Shown here piece by piece: positions 26,937 to 38,183 of a stretch of DNA of 64,000 bases; the first letter of the stretch is position 1, and every line of letters starts with the position of its first letter. The position numbers were made by a program, and so were the translations under genes. The notes under the pieces were generated by a model, which worked only from the letters and a program-made list of their open reading frames with translations, was not told the DNA's origin and did no database searches. The stretch is from Actinomucor elegans (lineage: Eukaryota; Mucoromycota; Mucoromycetes; Mucorales; Mucoraceae): NCBI GenBank assembly GCA_026027325.1, contig JAMSLZ010000001.1, positions 3,534,001-3,598,000 on the forward strand, written 5' to 3'.

Positions 26937-28375
26937 TTAAACACTGGTTGCAGACTCGCCTGCTGCAGTAATCCGTCTACTTGCATCCACTAAAAACTGC
27001 TGTGTTTCAGGTTCATCGTCTTCAGAGTTGTGTGACAGACATATCATACACGGAAGGCAAAATCCGGAGCAACACAAAAAGAACGACTAATAATAGAGTT
27101 GTAAGTACAAAAAACCTTCAACGCTATCAAAAAAAAAAAAAAAAAAAAAAAAAAAACTTACAAAGACCAAGAATAAAGGAACAAACGCATTGGCCATCGA
27201 GACAAATGAAAACCCATCTAACCTTGTAGCAATCAAACCCACCAAAGCGTAAAACAAGACGCAGACTACAGCATAGACAATTGCACCAGCAAATACCGTC
27301 ATTTTACCTTGATGCGCCATATCAGGCTGAGTCATTTTGGCATAAACACGATATCGATACACCAGTTCCAAAGCCCACTTGAGCCCAGCTAGATAGAGTG
27401 GTATAAATACCACGCCCCATGAGCATCGGATGATTTGATCGATACGTAACGCTATCAGCAGAAACAAAACAAACCGTAGCGCACTGAACCAGTACTGTGA
27501 AAACAAAAAGATAGGAATCTGCTTTTTCTCGTTCACTGATTTGAGCGCCAAACAACCCACTATAGCTTTGATGCTATTGACAATGAACTGCACGCCTTCA
27601 TACACAAAGTAGGGTATAAACACTTGACAGGCCGTCCATGACACTTTATCGTCTAATCGAATTACAATGAATATCTGAAAGAGAAGGGCGAGTCCGAAAT
27701 TCAATAACAGTAGCGCTTTGGCTGCAATCCGCACATGTTTCTTGTGCTGTTTCAGCCGTTTAGCCTCCAAGTCTTCTTCTTTATCGAAATATTGATCTTG
27801 TGTGTCTTGTGCTTTCATGATATACTGTAATATACTAAATAATGCAATGATATTGATAATCCATGCTGGAATCCACACAACCGCCCAAGACCATGATACA
27901 CGCGAATCGATACGCACTGTCAAAAACACAAAAAAAATGATGATCAAAATAAGCAATAGTGCCATGGAGAGTAATAAGGTGCATAGCATAGATTCAACCT
28001 TGGGATCAAACAGTGGACTCATCATGGTGCCCATCATTTGCAGTCCTAGCTCGCCATACTTGTCATACACTCGTCGTTTTTCTTCGTCACCAAGCACTTC
28101 ATACGCATGGCTGATATCTTTAAACTACAATAGTATTAGCTGGGTTTTTATTAATGAAGTAAAAAGAAAACACAGCTTACTTTATCAGCACTATTGGGAT
28201 TTTTGTCTGGGTGATATCTTAAAGCCAGTTTTCGATAAGCCTAACAAAATGTATAAATTTACTCGAAGAATAAGAAAAAAAGACGGCAAAAAGACAGACA
28301 AACCTTTTTTATTTCATCTGCAGACGCTGTTTTCCGAACGCCCAACGTCTTATACAAGCTATTATTCGCTTCCAT
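26937..28375 (-). CDS. J-domain protein with TMEM185-like multi-pass membrane region
   Basis: N-terminal DnaJ domain fused to a polytopic membrane region; probably an Hsp70 co-chaperone anchored in an internal membrane. Residues about 1-70 form the J domain ([20 protein letters not shown], then [19 protein letters not shown] with the essential HPD, then [20 protein letters not shown]), split by two introns. Then come [13 protein letters not shown] and about eight to ten hydrophobic segments resembling the TMEM185 fold. Recurring R-x-D-x-x-x-x-x-W/C-motifs are visible ([57 protein letters not shown]). The final exon (27093-26937) adds a cysteine-rich segment ([15 protein letters not shown], a possible palmitoylation site) and an acidic tail. 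The last intron begins GTAAG followed at once by 29 T on the coding strand. Confidence 0.9.
27129..27157 (+). repeat. A29 homopolymer in an intron
   Basis: Lies directly after the GTAAG donor of the J-domain gene (T29 in the sense of that gene). The upstream exon ends ...LFLVF. Confidence 0.95.
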
Positions 28376-28534
28376 ACAATACAAGTTATAAGAAAGTAAA
28401 AGAAATGAGAATAAGCCCTCAAGTAGAAAGTAACACTATATCCATATTTTAAAAGTCCGTGCTGAAGTCTCAAAGATTAAAATGACAATGCAAAGCCATC
28501 CGTTTGAACGGTTTATTGGATTATATAAAACTCC

Positions 28535-28934
28535 TTAATCGACAATGAACCTTTGTTCTAATACAGCAAATTCCTCATAAAATACCTACAGAACAATCAA
28601 TTTTATATCATCTTACAAGACAATCAACACAAACTTACGCGCAACAGATCAATGCCATGCTTTACATCATCAGTACCACCCGTTTCACGAATAGAATGCA
28701 TACTTAATTGAGGATTACCAACATCTACATAGTTTGTTAGTATTTAGATACAAGATATGATCCCCTTTAATATATAAACCCCTCTCATTTTTATGTATAT
28801 ACTTTACCCACTGTACGGAGACCAAGTTTAGCACTCAACATGGGTCCAATAGTGGATCCACAAGAAGAATCATTGCGCACTACAAATTCCTAACAAAATA
28901 AAAAGCGTGTTTAAATAAGATTGTTATCCGTGAA

Positions 28935-28970
<36 letters not shown>

Positions 28971-30639
28971 TGGATAGGGATTTGGTGCTTTTTGGCCAAT
29001 TCCTTCAACACCATACTAGTGACAGCTGTAGTAGCATAACGCTGGTTCGCATTGATCTTGATCACTGTACCCTTGTGCATCTCAGGACGATGGTTTTCTT
29101 CATGTCTATCAGCATAATTGGGATGAATAGCATGAGCCATATCAGCGCTGACCAAGATACTCTTATGAATCGACTCTTCAAAGGCAGTCAAGGAAACATC
29201 CTTAGCATCAACAACACGTGTATTGGCTAAACGCTGCAAAGTGACAGGTAATAGGTTGGAGTCTGCACCATGGGCTGTCATGGATCCCACCTCTTCATTA
29301 TCAAATAAAGCAGCAATACGAATGTTGGTATCGTTCTCGATATCCTTGGCTTGCGTGAGTGCAATGATACTACAGTAAGACATCTCAAGGTTGTCGAGAC
29401 GAGGTGAAAAGATGAATTCGTTGCATGCACCTCCAATAGTGGACTTTTGAGTGTCATACACTGCTAATTCGAAATCACGGATCTGGTTGGCTATTGAGAT
29501 GGATTTGAGTTAGCAAGAACAGTACAAAAGTAATGAAGTTAACCTACGTTCGACCTTCATCTCATCAGCTAAAATACGAACCAATAAGGGATGATGGTTT
29601 GCTTCGGATTCAACACCTTCTGTAGCTGTAATGCCTGATAATTGACTAAGAAAAACAGTTAGCGAAACATGTCTAATATTACATTTTGAAAAAAAAAAAA
29701 AAAAAAAAATACTTTACGCTTTGGCGGCAGTAGCAAGGATAGGAGCTAATTGATTTTCCTTGTTGAATGTAAACTATATAAATGTGCGTTAGAATCCAGT
29801 ATTCTCCTTTCTCTATTAAATTGCTACTTGCGCTATCGTTAGCAGTACGATCCAAATGAATAGCAAGCGTAGGAATACGCAAAATAGGTCTACATAAAAG
29901 CTCATAGATCAATCACTAGACATTCTGTGCAAGTGTTTCTTTCTCTACCTGTCAACCTTAACCAAGGTATGCTTAAAAGTACCATCTTCATGTTCAATAA
30001 GAACACGACCTGCTACACTCAAATCTCTATCAAACCAAGTATGCCTAATGCGATACTATAAGACAACTGACATCCATATAACCGTGTAAAACTTACCAGA
30101 TACCACCACCATAAAGTTGTACACCAACCTCAAGATATCCTGATTTGTCCTTTTTGGAAACAGGCTTAACCTATACAGGATACTTAAGAACCCGAGCATA
30201 AATATATGGGTGTGAAACGTACCTTGAGGCAAGGAGAGTCAGTGTGAGCACCCACGATAGAGAAACCATTACCAGGGTTGTACTTGCCACCAACGTGGAA
30301 AGCAATAATGGCAGATCCGTTACGAGTAAAGTAGTATTTACCTCCACGCTGAATCAAGCCTTCATTCCAACTGTCGCGTTCCTTGATCTCAGTGTATCCG
30401 GCAGCTTTCAGGATCTTGGCTGCTTCATGAGTGGCATGGAAAGGCGAGGGAGATTGGTTGACAAACTCGATAAAGTCTTGAGCTATATTATAGAGAGAGA
30501 TAGAAAGAGAGAGTGTTACAAGTTATTGAGTCGCTTAATTATAAAACAGCATATACCTTCTTGTGGGATCGTAGGGTTAAACTAAATGTGAATCGGTTAG
30601 TTGGTTACCATTATATGAGTACTATCATACATGTACCAT
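28535..30639 (-). CDS. APE4: Aspartyl aminopeptidase (peptidase family M18)
   Basis: Zinc aminopeptidase removing N-terminal Asp/Glu, related to yeast Ape4 and human DNPEP; cytosolic, and in yeast also a vacuolar cargo. At least eight exons are visible. N-terminal AQDFIEFVNQSPSPFHATHE matches M18. The metal and catalytic segments are present: FSIVGAHTDSPCLKVKP (His and Asp), [38 protein letters not shown] (Glu-Glu), SILVSADMAHAIHPNYAD (Asp, His) and the C-terminal SMHSIRETGGTDDVKHGI with the final His ligand. The start codon appears to be an exon of its own at 30639: ATG is followed directly by a GTACAT donor, and exon 2 begins with FNPTIPQE. This is the least certain part. Two introns carry long homopolymers (T29 at 28939-28967, A21 at 29689-29709, plus strand). 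Confidence 0.93.
28939..28967 (+). repeat. T29 homopolymer at a 5' splice site
   Basis: In aspartyl aminopeptidase the exon ending ...HQIPIQ is followed by GT then 29 A on the coding strand, so the donor itself is part of the homopolymer. Confidence 0.95.
29689..29709 (+). repeat. A21 homopolymer in an intron
   Basis: Sits a few bases after another 5' splice site (GTAAAGTA) of aspartyl aminopeptidase. Confidence 0.9.
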
Positions 30640-31673
30640 GTTTGTTTGATCACTGGAGAGGGGGTGAAAGTGTAAGAACAAAAAGAAGAGAAATACGAAA
30701 CAGAGACGCGTTCTTTTCTTGCGTTTATGTTCGGTCAATTCTTTTCCCTTTTGTCACTTTTTGCTTTATTAGGAAGATTGGGCTTCATTTAAACCTGTGC
30801 TAGCTATAAAATGAAGAGGCAAAGGCAGGTGATCTGAATAGCGAGGATCTTTCTTGGTGAATGAGCTTGGTTTAATAAAAAGCGTGTCCTGTCTACACAT
30901 ATATTTATCTTCAAGATACATGAATCTATGCTAAATACAGGACATAAGCACAGGCCTGTATTTCAGTCTTGAATTTCAATTATTTGGGAGCGCGAAAGCG
31001 GAACTACAATGTTGACCTTTGGCCATATTCTTAACAATTGAATCGTATCTTTCTATCATAGCTGTATATTGATGGGGATAATTAAATATTTTTCGCGTAT
31101 TTATGCATTATATTCTTGACTTGTCAGCTTTAAACTAAACAGTCAAGAAATCACTGATCAATAGGCACAATTTCTTATCCTTGATAAGCAGCATTAGCTA
31201 CTTTTTAAACTTTTCTACAATGGTTTTCCATGTCTTGTGTTTATCTACTAAAAAAGAACAAAAATATAGTAATAATTAAGCTTCGATTTATTGGCCGTAG
31301 GCCAACGACAACCTACAGAATAATATAATTGGATTGTTATTGGCCAATGGGATATTTTATTGAAATTCACTCAATTTTTTTGACTATGCCCCTTAAATCC
31401 AATGCTTTAAGGTTTAATATAATACTTTGAGCTTTTAAAACTTCGTTTTATGTATCATTTTTAACATGCGAGCTTTATTAATAAGTACTGTATTTAATTC
31501 AATATTTCTATTACGAAGGAATTGCACTAAAATACCAAAAAAAAAAAAAAAAAAAAAAATGGGTTGTTGAACTTTCAGTTGAGTATCCGAGAGCCAATCT
31601 AAATTGAGCAGAGAATCAAACATCAAATCTGAAGCATTGATTATAAACTCTTTTTTTCCTGTTTTATTTAAAA
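30640..31673. promoter_or_regulatory. Divergent promoter region of APE4 and DOC1
   Basis: About 1 kb between divergent starts. Contains CCAAT-type sequences on both strands around 31290-31350 (TATTGGCC, ATTGGCCAATGGG), which in fungi are bound by the Hap complex, and an A23 run at 31537-31559. These are seen in the sequence; their use is inferred. Confidence 0.45.
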
Positions 31674-32810
31674 ATGAACGACGATCAACATGATCTATTC
31701 AGCCAAATTTCGTCCTCTTCCAGCGTCACCAGCGATGACAGGATCCAAACTGTCTCTCACGAATATTTACATGAGCAACAACTATCCCAATTAGAAATGA
31801 ATGAAGATCCCGAATTTTTACAACCTTTTCCTGCTGATGAAGAAGCGGAAGCAGAAGAAGAAGGAGAAAGAGAAGAAGAAGCCGAAAAAAGCGAAGTGGA
31901 CGATTCTAAAATAGACGATTCCATACGAGAAAATACAGCTATATCCGTATACCACGAAACCCATCCCGATCATGAGCAGCGATTTGTAGGTGGACGTGAA
32001 ATTGCAGAACACGAAGCCATTTGGAGCGTGTCTTCATTTCGACCGCATTGGGGCCCTGATAAGCTACGAGATAATAATGCACTGACTTATTGGCAGTAAA
32101 GTAACAATGAAATTTAACATGCGATTTGATAACATAGGTTCTAAACAGCTCACGCCCACTTGATTATTTGTTAGATCGGATTGCCCCAACCCAAGATTGA
32201 ATCATACAATTGATCTCTCGTTTCATCAAGCTACATTAATTAGACAAGTATCTCTGTTCATTGACTTTTTTCAGGACGAAAGTTATACCCCAAAGACGAT
32301 TTCTATTCGAGGAGGGACGACATATAGAGATATCCAAGTGAGTTTTGTTGAGCACTTGTGTGTAATGTATACATTTATATTAGTAATTAGGAAATCATGA
32401 TAATAGAATGTGATGAAGTAGTTGGTTGGATCAATGCAGATATCACATCGAAAAAGTATGTATAACAAGGTCAAATATAGCTCTACAAGGGACTCAATTT
32501 TAAAAATTATTATTATAGTGATGGCCAGCCTTTTCGAGTATTCAAGCTACAGATTGCCATTTTAAACACACATTTGAACGGTAGAGATACACATATAAGA
32601 CAGCTCAAGGTGTATAGCGTATTACCGACGTATTTACAAGGTGAACTGAGTGAAAAGGAAATAGAACAGCCACAGGAGCAAGAGAGCATAGTAGTTTACC
32701 GCGATAATAGTAGGAGCAGTAGTAGGAGCAGCAGTAGGAGCAGCAGTAGAAGCATGAATAGTAAAAGTAGTAGTAATAGGAAATCCTTAGTTAACAAAGG
32801 TCTTCGATAG
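31674..32810 (+). CDS. DOC1: Anaphase-promoting complex subunit 10 (APC10/Doc1)
   Basis: Substrate-recognition subunit of the APC/C ubiquitin ligase, which contributes to D-box binding. Four exons (31674-32095, 32175-32337, 32391-32455, 32519-32810) give 313 residues. The DOC domain spans about 115-285: [66 protein letters not shown] and the diagnostic [15 protein letters not shown]. Two additions are unusual. One is an N-terminal acidic extension of about 110 residues. The other is a C-terminal tail with four (S/R)RSS-type repeats ([15 protein letters not shown]), ending ...LVNKGLR. The terminal Leu-Arg resembles the Ile-Arg tail by which APC10 docks on a TPR subunit, so the tail may place the RS segment between the DOC domain and its anchor. 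Confidence 0.93.
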
Positions 32811-33313
32811 ACAGAAGAAATAAAAGTCCTATAAAAAAACTGCTTGAGCTAAGCATAGTGTTGTGTATTCATTGTAAATCAGATCCGATTGAAAAAAAAA
32901 AAAAAAAATGCATAGCACACTAATTCAACTCGAGAAATCTCTATTGATTTTAGTCAAGTATCGTATCTAATTGCAGAGCATAGATACTTGGAATGAGCTA
33001 CTCCATCTGACATTATCTTTGCCTAACTTTAATGTAATGAATATGCCATCGCTATTTGTTACTTTAAGATCGTTATTAGCGCAATGGTTAACTTCCTTTG
33101 ATTTAGTCTAATTAACAAATGGCTTTGATACAGACACGACGGAAACAAACCTTCGGGCATGATAAGCGTAGCTTCTCCAAAGACTCAGCTGAGTATAGGA
33201 GAGTGGCAGTACTGTACATTAATTAGTTCCGTTTTTCGGAATGAAAACGAAGCCAAGATGCATACTATAATAAATATCCTAGCAAACACAATAGCCAGTC
33301 CTGAGCGCGAAAT

Positions 33314-33360
33314 AATGATCAGATACAGCATTAAACTGAGATCGGTTGAGGTAATATATC
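33314..33360 (+). repeat. Dispersed repeat family copy 10 (partial)
   Basis: TGATCAGATACAGCATTAAA, then CTGAGATCGGTTGAGG. Very like copy 1 in ending at the same place and lacking the 5' half. Confidence 0.6.
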
Positions 33361-33810
33361 AATTATTCAATCTATCGCCCAAGGCCTAAATTTTCAAAAC
33401 TGATTTATTTTATGGAATGTAAAGGCGACATTGTCCAGATGTAGTCTGCTGATAACATAGGCATATAGCATCCAAGAACATATAAACATATATATAAAAT
33501 ATCCGAGTTATGATTGCATTTCAAATGGGTAAAAAGTCATCTTTCTTTAATTACAGCTCAATTGTTTAAAATGATAAAATACTATTTGTATCATTATACA
33601 AGCTATTGAAATTTATGCAAGTAACGATCTGCAACTGTACGCCATCAAAATAATCAAAATCAAAAATATAATTCCCTGATTCTGATGGTGGTGGTGGGCT
33701 GGTTATCAAATTGTCGCCAACCAATAGGAGTTGATGAAATCTAGAAGTGGTAGTAATAGTAATACCTTTGGAGCATGGTATTAAAGAGCTTTAAAGATAT
33801 CATTTATGAG

Positions 33811-33837
33811 TTTTTTTTTTTTTTTTTTTTTTTTTTT
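33811..33837 (+). repeat. T27 homopolymer
   Basis: Pure run of 27 T in the intergenic region; no adjacent gene. Confidence 0.95.
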
Positions 33838-34947
33838 GGCTAATTGAACGCACATGTTCATATCTTTTGTACTGTATAAAAGCCAGTAGATCTCCAATTA
33901 AAGATTCAAGCGGGAGCCAATAAACAATTTCGCGTGCCTTCTAGCTTGTTTATACCAGTTTTACCAACAATTACCAGCTAATACCTTGTCCAAACCATGC
34001 TTACCGTTGTATTCGGAACCTTGTTACCTCTATAATCAATGGCCTCAATTTTTTTTTTCGATCCGTGATATTGAGACGCATTTTTCTTTCCAATATCACC
34101 AAAAAATGATACGCTGTTTCATGTATATAAAGATGAAACACTTGAGACATATCATGGAACTGTATCCTATACCAAAATCACTTCGAAATGGATAGCTGTC
34201 TTGTGCATGTATTATTTTAATGTGTTGATCTCAAGTGAGCTGCACAAATACAAGCATTGGGGCTTAGTACGGAGATCATTCGACAAAGAGATCAGCTGTT
34301 GGTAATCATCTTGAGACAGGAATAAAACTGTCGTCTAACGCACTCTATCGTTGTGTCATTTGTTATATAATAATATATACGCCAAGGAAGTTATGTGCGT
34401 ACTTGAGAACATGGATCAGGCCATTTGGGAAGGAAAAGACGGTCAAACTGTTTCATATGTTCAAGAGATGCGTTGATAAAGAGCCAAATTGAAACCATTG
34501 TCACCATAACTTTATTTAAGCTTGAATAACAAACAAATGAATCTTGAGACGCGTTTACAAGTAACGCAAAACCATTGTTTCGATGGCAATGGCTTCCATT
34601 CTATTCAACCGTGTCCCGAGTATTTGAAGCATAAAATGAATCGGAGAACATGGTTAGGCACTCCGCTTTCAGGGTGTTTGTGATACATTGCTTTGCGTTT
34701 GAAGTGATCCTAGTTGATCAAGGAGATGCCTATATAGTATTTGTAGTTAAATAGTAAGAACAAATAGGCTACTATTGCGCTACAAATGATCATACAGGTT
34801 GGTTATGAACGAGTGTTTTACTCATAAAAGGGAATATTCAGCTGGAGCTTAGACTTGATTGAGTTTCAATAAAAAGTAGAAAAAGAGAACAAGCAAAAAG
34901 TTTTTCGTTATCTTTTTTTTTTTTTTTTTTTTTCCTGTATACAAACA

Positions 34948-35966
34948 ATGTTTGGTCTAATTGATAGCGAGACTTTTGCAAGACTGTTCGGCTATTTCAG
35001 TATTGCCTGTTGGATTGTAGTCTTTACACCGTAGGTTTCTATAGTAAATACTTGTAGGATTTTACTGAATTTCGTTGTAGTCAGATATATGAAAACTATA
35101 CAAGAAAGAATACAGATGGTGTTTCCATCACCTTTCTAGCCTTATGGATTCTTGGTGATATCTTGAATTTATTGGGCATTGTATTGGAACATTTGCTATT
35201 TACTATGGTACATCTAAATATGCGAATGGATACACTGTGACTCACCATCTCATTACTATTATAGTTATTACTGGCATTATATTATCTCTTTGCAGATTGT
35301 GTATTGATGGGTCAAGTATTATACTATAGAACAAGATATCAAAAAGAACCTATAGAAGAGGTAGTTGTGAGTCATTGTACACCCTCCACCCAAGACAACG
35401 AATCTACTCCCTTATTGCCTACCAAGAGCCACTCAAAACCAGATCCCAATACACGCACAATCATTCGTCTCTTTTTCATATCCAGTATATTGCTTTGGGT
35501 GGGATTACTCGTCGGATCTGCTCTATTTTTCTTTTGGCCTGGACAGACCAAGGTAGACACAAGTCAATGGCACTTGGTTCCTCAGTTATTAGGCTGGGGA
35601 AGTGCCATCCTTTATTGTGCCAGTCGTATACCCCAGATCATGCAAAACTTTAGAAACGAAAGCGTAGAAGGATTGAGCCTGGTCATGTTTGTATTCAGTG
35701 TAGTAGGCAATCTGACCTACTGTGTGGTATGTATCACTACAATTGTTATTTCGCTATCTAATCTATTATATTATAGAGTATCGTCTTGGAATCAACTGAC
35801 CCTACATATCTTTTGATCAACTATCCATGGTTATTAGGAAGTGGAGGCACCTTGTTCTTTGATTTCACTGTGAGTGTATAACTGGATAATAGTGACATAG
35901 TATTCATATTAACTGTATCCTTAATAGATCTTCTTCCAGTTTTACATGTACCGCACAGACATATAA
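34948..35966 (+). CDS. YPQ1: PQ-loop vacuolar/lysosomal cationic amino acid transporter (Ypq/PQLC2)
   Basis: Seven-transmembrane PQ-loop protein; relatives export lysine and arginine from vacuoles or lysosomes. Five exons give about 270 residues. The first PQ loop is formed across an intron: CWIVVFTP joined to QIYENYTRKNTDGVSITFLA. The second is intact (CASRIPQIMQNFRNESVEGLS). Between them is a hydrophilic loop (about residues 90-145) with ESTPLLP, a dileucine-type signal of the E-x-x-x-L-L kind common in vacuolar and lysosomal proteins. The end is LLGSGGTLFFDFT then IFFQFYMYRTDI. A T21 run ends 14 bases before the start codon, leaving an unusually simple 5' leader. Identity as a PQ-loop transporter is secure; Ypq number is provisional. 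Confidence 0.92.
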
Positions 35967-36258
35967 CGAACAGCATATATATCATTAAAGAAGCTCTTTA
36001 TTATTATTAAAAAAAAATAGGGGATTGTCATATAATTGCATTTAGGAGATAAACCAAGGTTGCACTTGGTCACAAGAGTTTCATGCGCATAACTCTATGG
36101 GCGTTTTCTTTGTCAAAGAAAAGCATCGATCTGCGGTAAACAAATAATACATTGTGTATCATTTGACCTTGTTGATCGGCAAGAAGTATATAAAGCTTCA
36201 AAAGAAGACACTTCTAGTTTTGTTCTTCTTCCTTACAAAAAAAAAAAAAAATTAAAAT

Positions 36259-36982
36259 GAACAAACAAGTTACTTTACCGCCAATCAAACACGTTTTTCA
36301 AGGCTTATTTCAGTCGACAACCTTGGGTAAGTCCCTCTAAGTAATTCACTATGTGAATCTAATTATTCGAATAGATAAGCGTAGGTCTTGTTCAGGTTTA
36401 GATCCAGTTGAAGCTGCTCGATCATTACAGCAGCTGTCATCATCAGTACCTTGTTACTATTGTCCTCCAGTCAATCATCATCACTGTACACCAAGCAATG
36501 TGGGCAGAGTTCACCGACGTACCATGTCTGCATCCATTGAAATGCCATACTCATCTGTATCTTACTATCATCATCCACCATCACAGCAACCACCAAGACG
36601 CGCAAGAGCTCATACAACGTCAGGATATCCACCTACCATGTTATTTGAACCTCCATCTATGTATCTTCAACAAGAAGCCAAAAAAGACCAGCCATCTCAT
36701 CATAGATACCATTGTCATCATTGTAGAAAATCATTTTCAAGACCCTCATCATTGCGCATTCATATCTATTCTCATACAGGTGAAAAGCCATTTAAATGTC
36801 ACCATCAAGGATGTGGTAGAAGCTTTAGTGTACATAGTAATATGCGTAGACATCTGCGCGTTCATTATTATCCTCCACACCATCATCAACCACCAGTACA
36901 ACATAGTAGTATGAGATTACCTATTGTTCCTACAGAACAAGAAGAATACCAACAAAAACAGAGAATTGCCGTGCTACAATAA
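36259..36982 (+). CDS. C2H2 zinc-finger protein with two fingers
   Basis: Probable small transcription factor. Two exons: 36259 to about 36328 encodes MNKQVTLPPIKHVFQGLFQS, and the second starts near 36374 (DKRRSCSGLDPVEAARSLQQ). Two tandem C2H2 fingers lie in the C-terminal half: YHCHHCRKSFSRPSSLRIHI with a standard HTGEKPF linker, then FKCHHQGCGRSFSVHSNMRR with the longer C-x4-C spacing of the second finger, typical of fungal two-finger regulators. Flanks are rich in His, Pro and Tyr. About 225 residues in all. It resembles the many small two-finger proteins of Mucorales; no target can be given. An A13 run lies directly before the start codon. Confidence 0.88.
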
Positions 36983-37504
36983 GCTGCGTCCACTTCATTT
37001 CAAAAAATAAAAATAAACTATATGTACCTATCTCCAAACATCAGCAGATTGTTTATTTGTCTATATACTGTTCATTTGACCGATGTACATGATGAAACAT
37101 ATACTAAGTTCTTCTTAGTAGCAATGAAAATATCATTCGATACTTGTAAAGTGATCTACAATAACAAGAACTAGTATATACTAATTAAATGCATGTATGC
37201 GATGATCACTTGCGAGTGTATACATTAAAAGGGGGTAAACGTACATTCATTCAACTTGCATGGTATTTGTTATTGAAGTGCTGTGTCACTTGTACAACGG
37301 TTCACTTTACTCAATGCGAAACAAAGCAAATCATTTGATCGATTCATGTATATCCTTTTTTTTTTTTTTGACAAACCACTATCTTTTTGACAAAGGAACT
37401 GGCTTTAAGCAAAATCGGAATTACTCAGTTTGTCGATGTCGGTTATGAATTAATAGATATAAACCAGAAGTTCTTTGATTACCATCAGATCGTAAAATTA
37501 CTAG

Positions 37505-37575
37505 AATACAATGACTCATTCTGAACATGGATTACTCATCCAATGCGACATTGGATCGAGACTGATGAAAAAAAA
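37505..37575 (+). repeat. Dispersed repeat family copy 11
   Basis: ATACAATGACTCATTCTGAA, CATGGATTACTCATCCAATG, CGACATTGGATCGAGACTG. First of three copies in a row. Confidence 0.7.
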
Positions 37576-37667
37576 TTATAAATTATTATACTTGTATGAA
37601 TTAGATCCGTTTGGCCGTTACCAATAATATAGTCTATCACTGAGGTACCAGTACACAAAGGTGCAAA

Positions 37668-37735
37668 TAGATGCAGTTGTTTATTCTGAGCATTGTGAAC
37701 TAATCTGATGCGACACCATATCGTTGTGGCTCATT
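37668..37735 (+). repeat. Dispersed repeat family copy 12
   Basis: ATAGATGCAGTTGTTTATTC, TGAGCATTGTGAACTAATC and TGATGCGACACCATATCG. Both halves recognisable. Confidence 0.65.
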
Positions 37736-37750
37736 TAATCCAAGATTTTA

Positions 37751-37990
37751 ATAGATACAACGGTTCATTTTGAACGAGATCTACTCATCAAATACGACAT
37801 TTGACTAAGATTGGTCAAGAGATCTAGAAATAAATGACATACTATGCCTAATTTCTATTAAGATGAATTTTTCAAGCTCAAAAACTCATATTTTTACATC
37901 CCATGAATTGAAATCATGATATAGATGAGAGGAAATTCAAATTCACGCTTTGTGGCCTTAGTTTAAATGGTAGAAGATCCAATTATATTT
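37751..37990 (+). repeat. Dispersed repeat family copy 13 (longest)
   Basis: Core: ATAGATACAACGGTTCATTT, TGAACGAGATCTACTCATCA, AATACGACATTTGACTAAG, GGTCAAGAGATCTAGAAA. Tail: ATGCCTAATTTCTATTAAG, TTTTCAAGCTCAAAAACTC and TGAATTGAAATCATGATA. The same tail order occurs after copies 2 and 18. Confidence 0.75.
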
Positions 37991-38183
37991 TGAATGGTAT
38001 GAGGCTCATGACATAACAAAAGAAGAAATCACACTTTACAGAGAATAGAATAGTATATGATTGGGTTCTTCTAGAGCTCTTTCAAACAATTATATTGTTA
38101 TAAAAGTCTTTTTACTTTATAATCGACATATTTTCCGAAATACACGGCAATATATTGGCTAGTTGTTGGCTTCGAGTCATCTA

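Larger units (their letters stand above)
32811..34947. other. Long intergenic region with one repeat copy
   Basis: No gene recognised. A partial dispersed repeat copy lies at about 33314-33360. A17 (32892-32908), T27 (33811-33837) and T21 (34913-34933, just upstream of the PQ-loop gene start) are present. The last few hundred bases likely contain the PQ-loop promoter. Confidence 0.5.
36983..38183. other. Intergenic region with three repeat copies
   Basis: Downstream of the C2H2 gene and of the Thr-rich gene (convergent). Repeat copies lie at 37505-37575, 37668-37735 and 37751-37990. The last is the longest copy in the window. No coding exon found. Confidence 0.6.

Noticed and set aside
36408..36914. 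Long open frame overlapping the C2H2 gene in another frame
   Set aside because: It is the shadow of His codons and zinc-finger codons. The C2H2 frame has full finger motifs and this one does not.
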